Source: Acetobacteraceae bacterium
GTDB lineage: Bacteria; Pseudomonadota; Alphaproteobacteria; Acetobacterales; Acetobacteraceae
DNA length: 6,453 bases
NCBI GenBank assembly: GCA_003164305.1
Contig: PLSZ01000462.1
Location: 1,483-7,935 of the forward strand
Direction: 5' to 3'
Shown: positions 1-5,710 of the stretch, piece after piece
Layout: each line of letters starts with the position of its first letter
How positions within the stretch are numbered: the first letter of the stretch is position 1
The notes under the pieces: model-generated
Seen by the model: only the letters and a program-made list of their open reading frames with translations
The model's database searches: none
Told to the model about the DNA's origin: nothing
Program-made: the position numbers and the translations under genes

Positions 1-591
1 AGGATCTCTCGACGCGCGAAGGAGGCCAAAAGGCAGAGTGGGTGTCTGAGCCGGCCGATCCTCGGGTCGAGCCCGAGGATGACGCTCGGGAACCCGAGGA
101 TGACGTTCGGAATCGATGTGCCCATCCACGAAAGACTCGACCATCGCGGTTTCGAGACATCCCCAGGCCTCATGTTCAAGGCACGCCAGCACCGATCGCC
201 GGTCGCGGTTCGGGACGGGCCGAGCGGCGAAAACCTCGGCACCCAATCGCGCGCGCGCCAACGCCTGGTCCATGCGGCACAAGCTCAGCGCATGCGACGG
301 ATCCGGCAGTCGCGGCGCGAGAAATTCCAGGAGCGCGGCGTTTTCAGATGGAAAGAACATCGCCAGGCCACCTCCCGCGTCCACGTATTCCGCGACGAGA
401 CGTCGCCGTTCCACCTCCGGAACCAGAGCCAGGACCGTACGCGCCGCGATCGTCGCGCGGCCCTCGCACCAGGATCGCCGCACGGTCGCGGTGAAGCGGA
501 AGCCCTCCGACTCCGGGTCGATCGGGCACGTGTCCTGACCCATGAGCGCCAGGCCCAAAGCCGACTGAAACGCGGCCAACGGCGATGTCAT
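1..591 (-). CDS. MNIO-partner protein, partial (3' end beyond the window)
   Basis: This frame is open for 197 codons from an ATG at 591 to the window edge and has no stop. Its ATG overlaps the stop of the MNIO gene as ATGA (588-591), so the two are translationally coupled and very probably co-transcribed. The protein starts MTSPLAAFQSALGLALM. It has a helical-looking middle with RRSWCEGRATIAART (about residues 39-53), a GGGLAMFFPSENAALLEF stretch (about 75-92) and PDPSHALSLCRMDQALARA (about 97-115). No transmembrane segment or signal peptide is apparent. MNIO enzymes usually work with a small partner that presents the precursor (MbnC, TglI, BufC); an equivalent role is inferred from position, because I cannot assign a Pfam family. 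From about residue 160 the protein reads RHPRVPERHPRARPEDRPAQ, which is translated palindromic repeat DNA, so the native domain probably ends near residue 155-160. Confidence 0.8.
   Translation of the reverse strand, partial: MTSPLAAFQSALGLALMGQDTCPIDPESEGFRFTATVRRSWCEGRATIAARTVLALVPEVERRRLVAEYVDAGGGLAMFFPSENAALLEFLAPRLPDPSHALSLCRMDQALARARLGAEVFAARPVPNRDRRSVLACLEHEAWGCLETAMVESFVDGHIDSERHPRVPERHPRARPEDRPAQTPTLPFGLLRASRDP
43..85. repeat. Palindromic repeat copy inside the MNIO-partner gene
   Basis: The core 58-80 is a 23-nt palindrome with perfect 9-bp arms and a 5-nt loop. A 28-nt stretch (53-80) is identical to 3645-3672 in the intergenic repeat cluster. Weaker similarity extends to the full 43-85 against 3635-3677. 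On the minus strand it is read in frame in the partner gene as PRARPEDRPAQT. Confidence 0.85.
72..113. repeat. Two tandem 21-bp units next to the palindromic repeat
   Basis: Units 72-92 and 93-113 match at 18 of 21 positions, both starting cccgaggatgacg. The 21-bp unit equals seven codons, so it keeps the partner gene's frame and is translated on the minus strand as RHPR-containing repeats. A small ctcggg-aa-cccgag hairpin (85-98) spans the junction. Confidence 0.75.
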
Positions 592-1544
592 GCGACGTCC
601 TCCGGCTGTGGGTGATAACGCCGCCAAACGATGCGGGCCCATTCCAGTTCTCGCGCGATCCCATCGGGGCCCAGTCGTTTGACGAATTCTTCGAGAACCT
701 CAAAGACGACGCCGGTGATCCATGGCGCGCGGGACAACGTCAACTCAAGAAGTTCCCAGACCGGTTCGGGCACTCTTCCATCATGACCGTCCATGTAAAA
801 GCCGTCGCTCCACGATCCGCCGGCGATATGAATTTCGCCGACACGGTCCAACGGAATTCGCGTCAGCGCGGCCTTCGGATCGAAGCCGAAGTTGACCGCG
901 TTGCAATACAGATTGTGTAGGTCCAGCAGCCTGCCGCATCCGGACAGCGCGACGATCCGGTCCATCAACCCAAACTCGCCGCCAATGTCCGGGTCCGCCG
1001 GCAGATCCGCCAGATAATGCGCTGGGTTTTCCAGCAGAAACGGCACGCCATACCGGCTTTGAATGGCCGCCGCCCGGGATGCGACCAATTGAGCGGCTTC
1101 CTCGGTGGCGGGCAGCGGCAACGGCACACCGGCGTTCATGACCTTACCGTCTCGATCCAGGAATGTTTGGAAGTGCAGATGCTCGCTATACCAAAGGAAC
1201 GGCCACTCCTGGCGCAGCCGGTCCATCATCGTCAGGCACGGCTCATACATTCCATGCGCCGAACCAATCGACAGCTCCACACCGTGCACCGCGACCGGAA
1301 GGTTCCCGCAGCGGCGCCGGGCGGCATCGAACTGCCGGCGGTCGGGCACCAGTTCGATTCGATCCTCAACAATCGCCTCGCGATGGAATATCTCCGGGGT
1401 GATCTCGACGAAGTCCAACAAATCCGGCGTGTAGAGCGCATCCGGTAGCATCGGAACACAGCCGAAGCCCACGCCCAACGGCCCAGGCATCGGCGGTCCC
1501 GATAGGGCTGGGACCGCCTTCGCGTCGTGGTCGTGGAGACCCAT
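588..1544 (-). CDS. DUF692 / MNIO-family multinuclear iron oxidase (RiPP-modifying type)
   Basis: A 318-residue protein of the DUF692 (UPF0276) family, a TIM-barrel fold that binds two or three irons and oxidatively modifies cysteine or other residues of ribosomal peptides (MbnB, TglH, BufB). Family landmarks are visible in order: DFVEITPE (about 44-51), VAVHGVELSIG with H87, the SEH triad at 120-122, LLEN at 170-173, GGEF with E190, LLDLHNLYCNAVN at 206-218, IHIAGG with H239, DGH at 252-254, and FEVLEE with E282. The acidic and histidine metal ligands expected of the family therefore appear present and the length is normal. The ATG at 1544 lies 6 nt downstream of the small-peptide stop and has a GGAAGAG Shine-Dalgarno about 9 nt upstream. 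Its end overlaps the partner gene by 4 nt. The family call is secure. The actual reaction and substrate are unknown; the upstream peptide is the obvious candidate substrate. Confidence 0.93.
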   Translation of the reverse strand: MGLHDHDAKAVPALSGPPMPGPLGVGFGCVPMLPDALYTPDLLDFVEITPEIFHREAIVEDRIELVPDRRQFDAARRRCGNLPVAVHGVELSIGSAHGMYEPCLTMMDRLRQEWPFLWYSEHLHFQTFLDRDGKVMNAGVPLPLPATEEAAQLVASRAAAIQSRYGVPFLLENPAHYLADLPADPDIGGEFGLMDRIVALSGCGRLLDLHNLYCNAVNFGFDPKAALTRIPLDRVGEIHIAGGSWSDGFYMDGHDGRVPEPVWELLELTLSRAPWITGVVFEVLEEFVKRLGPDGIARELEWARIVWRRYHPQPEDVA

Positions 1545-1550
1545 CGATCG

Positions 1551-1775
1551 TTACTCTTCCGCGCCCGTCGCGGAGACGGAAATCACGCCTTTCTGCCCGA
1601 GCTCCGGCCCGGGATCGACCGCGAACTCGACGTCGAGCTTGATCAGGCGGCCGCAGGTATAGCACCCCCCGTGCCCCAGAATGGCTTCGACAATGTGCTG
1701 TACGCTCTCCCGGGTCTGTCCCACCGTGGTGAGTTGGACGCGCGCCGTTCTCCAAGGACTTGGTTGGGGACTCAT
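1551..1775 (-). CDS. Small CxxC peptide, candidate RiPP precursor for the MNIO enzyme
   Basis: A 74-residue product, first gene of the leftward operon. The frame also opens at 1886, but the ATG at 1775 is preferred because GGGAG sits 7 nt upstream of it while the 1886 ATG has no ribosome binding site. Residues 1-34 are polar and would suit a leader. Residues 35-43 read HGGCYTCGR, giving a double glycine directly before Cys38 and a second Cys at 41. The rest (about 44-74) is beta-like and ends SATGAEE. There is no signal peptide, unlike exported bufferins. MNIO substrates are often cysteine-containing small peptides encoded directly upstream of the enzyme, so a precursor role is inferred. The alternative is a small metal-binding or partner protein with a CxxC knuckle, since the stretch after the cysteines is long and looks foldable. 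I do not recognise a named family. Confidence 0.75.
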   Translation of the reverse strand: MSPQPSPWRTARVQLTTVGQTRESVQHIVEAILGHGGCYTCGRLIKLDVEFAVDPGPELGQKGVISVSATGAEE

Positions 1776-1925
1776 TGGCTTTCTCCCACTTGCGCGACCT
1801 GGATGCGCCACGATTGGCCCGATGCGGCCGCGACTCTGTTTTGTGGCGGCGCGGGCATCGCGAGGTATGAGCGACGTCACAGACATTGATTTTTATTCCG
1901 GCGCGGATCGGCTATCTCAGAACGC
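1776..1925. promoter_or_regulatory. Divergent intergenic region between the MNIO operon and nnr
   Basis: This 150-bp spacer must hold the start signals of both divergent units. For the rightward gene a TTGATT at 1886-1891 could be a -35 element, with GGCTAT at 1910-1915 as a weak -10 (18-nt spacer), implying a very short leader for nnr. For the leftward operon I see only the AT-rich patch around 1886-1896 and no convincing promoter pair. I see no operator palindrome. Confidence 0.3.
1783..1787 (-). promoter_or_regulatory. Shine-Dalgarno that fixes the start of the small CxxC peptide
   Basis: The minus strand reads GGGAG-AAAGCCA-ATG, a 7-nt spacing to the ATG at 1775. This supports the 74-residue product over the 111-residue frame beginning at 1886. 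Confidence 0.6.
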
Positions 1926-3359
1926 ATGCGAGCACGCGACGAACTGCTGACCCCGGACGATATGGCGAAAGTCGACGCGGCCGCCCCAGGCCTGGGCGTG
2001 CCAGGCACCACGTTGATGGCGAACGCCGGCCGAGCGGTGGCGCGCGCCATTCAGGCGCGGTTCCGTCCCTGCCGGACGCTGGTGTTGTGCGGGCCCGGGA
2101 ATAACGGTGGCGACGGCTATGTCGTGGCGCGAATGCTGGCGCAACAGGGATGGCCCATCACCGTCGCGGCTTTGGCACCGCCGCGGGAGGGCTCGGACGC
2201 CGCATGGGCCGCCTCGGGGTGGCGTGGCCCGAATGTGCCTTTCGCGCCGGAGGAAGCCGCTCGGCCCTCCCTGGTGGTCGATGCGGTCTTCGGCGCCGGA
2301 TTGAGCCGGGACCTCGACCCCAAAGTGATCGCCGTGTTGCGCGCGGCGCGACGGCTTGTCGCGGTCGATGTACCCAGCGGGCTGGATGGCGCCACGGGCC
2401 TGCCGCGCGGGTTCGCACCCAAGGCAACGCTGACGGTGACGTTCTTCCGCTTCAAGCCGGGGCATCTGCTGTTGCCGGGCCGCGAGCTGTGCGGGGAGAC
2501 GGTGCTCGGGGACATCGGCATGCCGCCCGGCGCGATGGAGGCCGGCCAACCGCGCGCGTTCCGTAATGGTCCGGCGTTGTGGACATTGCCGAATCTCGCC
2601 ACCGACTCGCACAAATATGAGCGCGGCCATGTCACCATTCTGGGTGGCCCGACCATGACCGGGGCCGCGCGCCTCGCCGCCGACGCGGCGCGCCGGGCGG
2701 GCGCAGGGCTGGTCACGATCGCGGCGCTCGGTTCCGCCGATGTCTACCGGGGGGGATCCGCCGGCACGCTGGTGTCCGAGGCGCCGGTGGCCGACCTCCT
2801 CGCCGACCGCCGCCGCGTGGTTTGGGTCTGTGGGCCTGGGCTTGGGCCGGAGTGGGCTCGGAAGTTGTGGCCCGTTCTGACTGCCGCCGGCCGGACGATC
2901 GTTGGCGACGCCGATGTGTTCACGGCCTATGCGGGACAGCCTGACACCCTACGCGGCGCGGCCGTGCTGACACCGCACGCCGGTGAGTTTTCCCGCGCGT
3001 TCGGGCATCTCGGGAGCGACCGGGTCGCCGCGGTGCGGGACGCGGCGAAGCGGACGGGGGCGGTGGTACTGCTCAAGGGGGCCGACACGATCGTGGCGCG
3101 GCCTGACGGGATCGTGGCGATCAACGACTCAGCGCCGCCCTGGCTGGCGACAGCCGGAGCGGGCGACGTGCTCTCAGGTCTGATCGCCGGATTATTGGCG
3201 CAAGGGATGCAGGCGTGGGAGGCGACGTGCGCCGGCGTGTGGCTGCACGGCCGTGCCGCGGTGGAAGTGGGTCCGGGTTTGATCGCCGAAGATCTGGCGC
3301 CAGCCCTACCGAAAGCGTTCGCGGCGGCGGAGCAATTTCGCTTCAAAATGAGGCCCTGA
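1926..3359 (+). CDS. nnr: Bifunctional NAD(P)H-hydrate epimerase / ADP-dependent NAD(P)H-hydrate dehydratase
   Basis: A 477-residue cytosolic metabolite-repair enzyme. The N-terminal domain (YjeF_N, about 1-215) interconverts R- and S-NAD(P)HX. It shows GPGNNGGDG (56-64), VVDAVFGAG with D119, and VDVPSGLDG (147-155). The C-terminal carbohydrate-kinase-like domain (about 225-470) dehydrates S-NAD(P)HX using ADP. It shows HKYERGHV (229-236), TPHAGEF (349-355), LLKGAD (382-387) and LATAGAGDVLSG (407-418) with catalytic D414. Length and domain order match the fused family. The start at 1926 places the family-typical LLTPDDMAKVD segment at residues 7-17; the later ATG at 1962 would cut into it. 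The Shine-Dalgarno is weak. The gene stands alone here, divergent from the MNIO operon, and I see no functional link between them. Confidence 0.96.
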   Translation: MRARDELLTPDDMAKVDAAAPGLGVPGTTLMANAGRAVARAIQARFRPCRTLVLCGPGNNGGDGYVVARMLAQQGWPITVAALAPPREGSDAAWAASGWRGPNVPFAPEEAARPSLVVDAVFGAGLSRDLDPKVIAVLRAARRLVAVDVPSGLDGATGLPRGFAPKATLTVTFFRFKPGHLLLPGRELCGETVLGDIGMPPGAMEAGQPRAFRNGPALWTLPNLATDSHKYERGHVTILGGPTMTGAARLAADAARRAGAGLVTIAALGSADVYRGGSAGTLVSEAPVADLLADRRRVVWVCGPGLGPEWARKLWPVLTAAGRTIVGDADVFTAYAGQPDTLRGAAVLTPHAGEFSRAFGHLGSDRVAAVRDAAKRTGAVVLLKGADTIVARPDGIVAINDSAPPWLATAGAGDVLSGLIAGLLAQGMQAWEATCAGVWLHGRAAVEVGPGLIAEDLAPALPKAFAAAEQFRFKMRP

Positions 3360-3509
3360 CGAAGTCGCTGGTGGACCGGCTTGGCTCCGAGGCTTCGTAC
3401 CTGGCGGCACGGGCCGGTTTTGGCGAGACGATTATCCCATTTCCGCGCGAACGCTGTCCGCCTCGATCGAAGCGCACGCCAATTGGCAACGCCTCCCGTG
3501 GCTCGACTG

Positions 3510-3532
3510 ATGGTCCGGTCGAGCCGAACCAT
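3510..3532. repeat. Palindromic intergenic repeat, unit a
   Basis: A 23-nt imperfect palindrome starting atggtccgg, with a tcgag loop and one mismatch in the 9-bp arms. It has the same length and architecture as the units at 3575 and 3650. Its minus-strand shadow reads MVRLDRTI, a peptide typical of repeat-derived frames in alphaproteobacteria. Confidence 0.7.
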
Positions 3533-3574
3533 GACGAACCGCAAACGAATGACGCAATGGCTACCCACCCCGTC

Positions 3575-3597
3575 ATGCCAGGGCCTGACGCTGGCAT
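3575..3597. repeat. Palindromic intergenic repeat, unit b
   Basis: A 23-nt palindrome with arms atgccaggg and cgctggcat around a 5-nt loop, with one mismatch in 9 bp. It is preceded by cgtc, as is common for this repeat type. Confidence 0.7.
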
Positions 3598-3634
3598 CTC
3601 GTGATGCAGGCCCCGTGCTCTCAGGGTCGCACGA

Positions 3635-3677
3635 TGTCTGCGCAGGCCGATCCTCGGGTCGAGCCCGAGGATCACGC
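3635..3677. repeat. Palindromic intergenic repeat, unit c (second copy of the 43-85 repeat)
   Basis: The core 3650-3672 is a perfect 9-bp-arm palindrome with a tcgag loop. Positions 3645-3672 are identical to 53-80. The minus-strand shadow reads VILGLDPRI, a hallmark of these repeats. Confidence 0.85.
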
Positions 3678-3725
3678 AAGGGGAGATCCTCTGTAAGAAA
3701 ACCGGCCTGATAAAGGAAATATGTC

Positions 3726-3755
3726 TTGACGCCAAGTGTTAGTAACGTTAGTTAA
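3726..3755 (+). promoter_or_regulatory. Putative promoter and operator-like motif upstream of the repeat peptide
   Basis: TTGACG (3726-3731) is a good -35 match. TAGTTA (3749-3754) is a weak -10 at 17 nt. Between them lies GTTAGTA (3738-3744), followed by an imperfect inverted half (AGTTAA, 3750-3755). The same GTTAGTA at the same distance from a TTG element occurs upstream of the receiver gene on the opposite strand. The patch is notably AT-rich for this DNA. Confidence 0.4.
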
Positions 3756-3931
3756 TGCGGGACGGGCGAGGTCGCCGGTCGGATCCCCCGGCGAAATCCC
3801 GGGAAGAGACGGCCATCGCCTCGTTCGTTGGTTCCTCGGGATGTCGCCGAAAGGTGTCTGTCGGTTCCCCGCGGCGGCATCCTTCCCGTAACTGGATCAT
3901 CTTCGACAGAATGTCGAGTTTGGAGACTACC

Positions 3932-4099
3932 ATGACCACCTCTACCACGGACAGCGGCCGTATCCGTCTTGGCGGCGGCTTTCGTCTTCCCGCCACCAGC
4001 AAGATCACTTTGGGCGGCGGGTTCCGGCTGCCGAACGCGGTGCCGGTGACCGGTAAGATCACTCTGGGCGGTGGGTTCCGTCTTCCGGTCGCGCGATAA
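3932..4099 (+). CDS. 55-residue triple-repeat peptide with LGGGFRLP units
   Basis: The product is a short N-terminus (MTTSTTDSG) followed by three 11-residue units: RIRLGGGFRLP (10-20), KITLGGGFRLP (24-34) and KITLGGGFRLP (42-52), separated by ATS and NAVPVTG and ending VAR. Units 2 and 3 differ at four nucleotides, all synonymous; unit 1 adds further synonymous changes and only R/K and R/T replacements, so the amino-acid sequence is under selection. The ATG at 3932 has GGAG 6 nt upstream; the in-frame ATGs at 3755 and 3911 lack a ribosome binding site. There is no cysteine, signal peptide or membrane segment. It precedes the DUF6065-like gene on the same strand with a strong stem-loop between. 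I do not recognise a family. A multi-core peptide precursor is possible, but the 9-residue leader is short, and a repetitive binding or structural peptide is equally open. Confidence 0.85.
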   Translation: MTTSTTDSGRIRLGGGFRLPATSKITLGGGFRLPNAVPVTGKITLGGGFRLPVAR

Positions 4100-4118
4100 C
4101 GCACGACCGTTAACGGAA

Positions 4119-4150
4119 GATCCCTCGCGGCGGCCGGGCCGCGGGGGATC
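4119..4150 (+). terminator. Strong stem-loop between the repeat peptide and the DUF6065-like gene
   Basis: A 13-bp stem (4119-4131 with 4138-4150, one G-U pair) closes a 6-nt loop, 19 nt after the peptide stop. The nearest T run (TTTT, 4160-4163) begins 9 nt after the stem, so it is not a textbook intrinsic terminator. A partial terminator or an mRNA-stabilising hairpin that favours the peptide over the downstream gene would fit. Confidence 0.55.
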
Positions 4151-4200
4151 GGCCTCGCCTTTTCCGGAATGTTTACCTATTCCCTGACGCCTCCGACCGC

Positions 4201-4214
4201 GCCCGTTCACGGGC
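4201..4214 (+). other. Small hairpin just before the DUF6065-like gene's ribosome binding site
   Basis: gcccg-ttca-cgggc forms a 5-bp stem and 4-nt loop, ending 6 nt before GAGGA (4221-4225). It could modulate initiation, or be chance in GC-rich DNA. Confidence 0.3.
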
Positions 4215-4229
4215 TGCCCCGAGGAAATC

Positions 4230-5012
4230 ATGCCGGAAAAATCCCTCCCCCTCGCCCGCTTTTTTCGCCTGATGGAACAGACACGGCCGCCCATGCGCGC
4301 CGATCGCTCCGCCGCGGGGACGCTGCCGACCCGCGCCTATCGCTACTGCGAGGCCGTGACCGCGGCGGCCGGCTATGGCTGGTGGGTATTTCCGCCAACC
4401 GGCATGCGATTCATCTGGGACGGCGCCGACATCTTTTGGACCTGCGATGGCATGGACGATTGGGAGCCATTGAGCCCCTCCGCGCAGTTTCCGGGCTTCT
4501 CCGCCGCCTTCGACGCCGCGGCGCCCGCCCACCTCAAAGGCTGCGCTCCGCCGATGCTGACCGCGCTGCCCGAGCCGGGCGCGTTGCAAATCTGGACCGG
4601 GCTGATGGCGCGTACGCAACCGGGATGGCATTTGTTGGTGCGCGCGCCCGCGAACCTGCCACTGACAGGAGGTTTCGTCCTCTATGAGGGCATCGTCGAG
4701 GCGGATACCTGGTTCGGCCCGCTGTTCACCAATCTGCGCTTCACGCGCACCCATAGCCCGATCACGATGCGGCCGGATTTTCCGTTGTTGCAGGTGCAGC
4801 CAGTGCCAGCCACGACCTATGGCGACGATGTTCTGGACTCCACCGAGCTGGTACCCGGTATGGACGGCATGGCCGAGGCGGACTGGCGCGGCTATCACGA
4901 GACGATCGTCATTCCCAACGAGGATCCGGACCGGCCGTTTGGGGCCTATGCGAAACGGGCGCGCCGCCGTCGTAAGGGGGACACCGAAATACGCTGTCCG
5001 ATGCGCGGGTAA
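4230..5012 (+). CDS. DUF6065-like protein of unknown function
   Basis: A 260-residue soluble protein with no signal peptide or membrane segment. The sequence style matches what I recall of the DUF6065 family: PLARFFRLME (7-16), SAAGTLPTRAYRYCE (27-41), an aromatic GYGWWVFPP stretch (48-56), WDG (63-65), a PPMLTALPEPGALQIWTGL block (107-125), LLVRAPANLP (135-144), YEGIVEADTWFGPLFTNLR (152-170) and a Q-V-Q-P turn at 188-191. The C-terminus (242-249) is a basic KRARRRRK patch followed by a short tail. No function is established to my knowledge, and the conserved Trp, Asp and Pro positions do not reveal a catalytic motif. The start has GAGGA (4221-4225) 4 nt before the ATG. It lies downstream of the repeat peptide on the same strand, so the two may form one transcription unit, and it ends convergent with the receiver gene. 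Confidence 0.85.
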   Translation: MPEKSLPLARFFRLMEQTRPPMRADRSAAGTLPTRAYRYCEAVTAAAGYGWWVFPPTGMRFIWDGADIFWTCDGMDDWEPLSPSAQFPGFSAAFDAAAPAHLKGCAPPMLTALPEPGALQIWTGLMARTQPGWHLLVRAPANLPLTGGFVLYEGIVEADTWFGPLFTNLRFTRTHSPITMRPDFPLLQVQPVPATTYGDDVLDSTELVPGMDGMAEADWRGYHETIVIPNEDPDRPFGAYAKRARRRRKGDTEIRCPMRG

Positions 5013-5125
5013 CCTTCCGTACCGGTCTGGTCCCTATGCGCGGATGGCCAGGCGACAGCCCGCACCACCACACACTCCAATGACCGGCCAGCGAGGGAAC
5101 TCCGCATCCGCTGACCAATTGCCTT
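5013..5125. other. Convergent spacer between the DUF6065-like and receiver genes
   Basis: These 113 bases lie between two gene ends facing each other. I see no hairpin with a T run; only short, distant inverted matches (for example gcggatg near 5040 and catccgc near 5105). No gene is apparent. Confidence 0.5.
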
Positions 5126-5605
5126 CTACACGCGCATCAGCCGAGGCATCCCGGCGTCGCGCGCGGCGTGGCAAATGAAGTCCACCAACACACCGATGCC
5201 GCTGGTCTCTGTCACCGTCGTCACACGCCGCAGACCAAAGACCTCCTGAATAGCGTCGACGGCGCCCAGCAACGCCGGGTCATTGCTTGTAAGCAACATG
5301 ACCGGGAGCAAGCGGTCGCAGTTCGCGACCATCTTCATGACGTGAAATCCGTCCTGATACTCTCCTTCGAGATCGGCGATCACCGCCATCGGTCGCAACC
5401 CGGAAAGCAGCTGACTCAAATCGTCGCGACTACTCGCGTATTCCACGCAAATGTCGAGAAATTCGCAGATCGCCTCAAGCGATTCATTGTGCTTATCATG
5501 ATCGCGTACCACCAGAATCGCGAGATGTACCGCCATGGCTCGATCGCTGAAAGGCGTGACATCCCATACTGGGTCAACGACAACGGCGGTTCCGAAATGT
5601 GTCAT
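5126..5605 (-). CDS. Stand-alone CheY-like receiver protein, atypical
   Basis: A 159-residue protein with one receiver-like domain (about 27-150) and no output domain. The first strand and acidic pocket read LAILVVRDHD (28-37), where canonical receivers have two or three adjacent acidic residues; here D35 and D37 remain. The predicted phosphoacceptor is D78 in AVIADLEGEYQDG. The switch Thr/Ser region is VMLLTSND (T106/S107). The usual K-P after strand five is absent: the segment reads VTTVTETSG (128-136), so the conserved lysine is missing. A non-receiver extension occupies about 1-26. Start: GGAGG lies 4 nt before the ATG at 5605, a near-ideal ribosome binding site. It could be a phosphorylation-independent or atypical receiver acting through protein contacts. 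No histidine kinase is visible nearby. Confidence 0.75.
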   Translation of the reverse strand: MTHFGTAVVVDPVWDVTPFSDRAMAVHLAILVVRDHDKHNESLEAICEFLDICVEYASSRDDLSQLLSGLRPMAVIADLEGEYQDGFHVMKMVANCDRLLPVMLLTSNDPALLGAVDAIQEVFGLRRVTTVTETSGIGVLVDFICHAARDAGMPRLMRV

Positions 5606-5710
5606 GATGCCTCCGGTCAGTCAGGGCTACAGGATCCTGGAAGATCCTATCGCTTCCGCGACAAAACGAATTTTGCGGCAACCGGCCTTCCGGGGATAGT
5701 CCTTCAGACG

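Larger units (their letters stand above)
3360..3931. other. Intergenic region with repeats and probable 5' leader of the repeat peptide
   Basis: About 570 bases without a convincing gene. No clear intrinsic terminator follows nnr. Positions 3500-3680 hold three palindromic repeat units (listed separately). Positions 3726-3755 hold a promoter-like element. If that promoter is used, the peptide mRNA has a leader of roughly 170 nt containing a possible 7-bp hairpin (3772-3778 with 3788-3794). The open frames crossing this region lack ribosome binding sites or are translated repeats. Confidence 0.6.

Noticed and set aside
79..615. Long plus-strand open frame of 178 codons at the left end
   Set aside because: It is the mirror frame of the minus-strand partner gene, Arg-rich with no recognisable domain, and lacks a good ribosome binding site. 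The minus strand gives a continuous frame coupled to the MNIO gene.
1776..1886. Extension of the CxxC peptide to an ATG at 1886
   Set aside because: There is no ribosome binding site at 1886, whereas GGGAG precedes the ATG at 1775.
2927..3679. Minus-strand open frame of 250 codons across the end of nnr and the intergenic repeats
   Set aside because: Half lies antisense to nnr and the rest is translated palindromic repeat (MVRLDRTI-like). This is a known artefact of these repeats, not a protein.
3500..3680. Possible CRISPR array
   Set aside because: The three palindromes differ in sequence, spacing is irregular (65 and 75 nt) and the repeats are not identical. They fit REP-like intergenic repeats.
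3715..3740. EcfG-type general stress promoter (GGAAA-N18-GTT)
   Set aside because: The -35 lacks the usual GGAAC, and a TTGACG element in the same stretch explains it as well. The evidence is too thin to call.
3755..3931. N-terminal extension of the repeat peptide to an ATG at 3755 or 3911
   Set aside because: Neither ATG has a Shine-Dalgarno and the extension is low-complexity basic sequence. The ATG at 3932 has GGAG 6 nt upstream.
4173..4898. Minus-strand frame of 241 codons antisense to the DUF6065-like gene
   Set aside because: It is a shadow frame. The plus-strand product matches a recognisable family and has a proper ribosome binding site.
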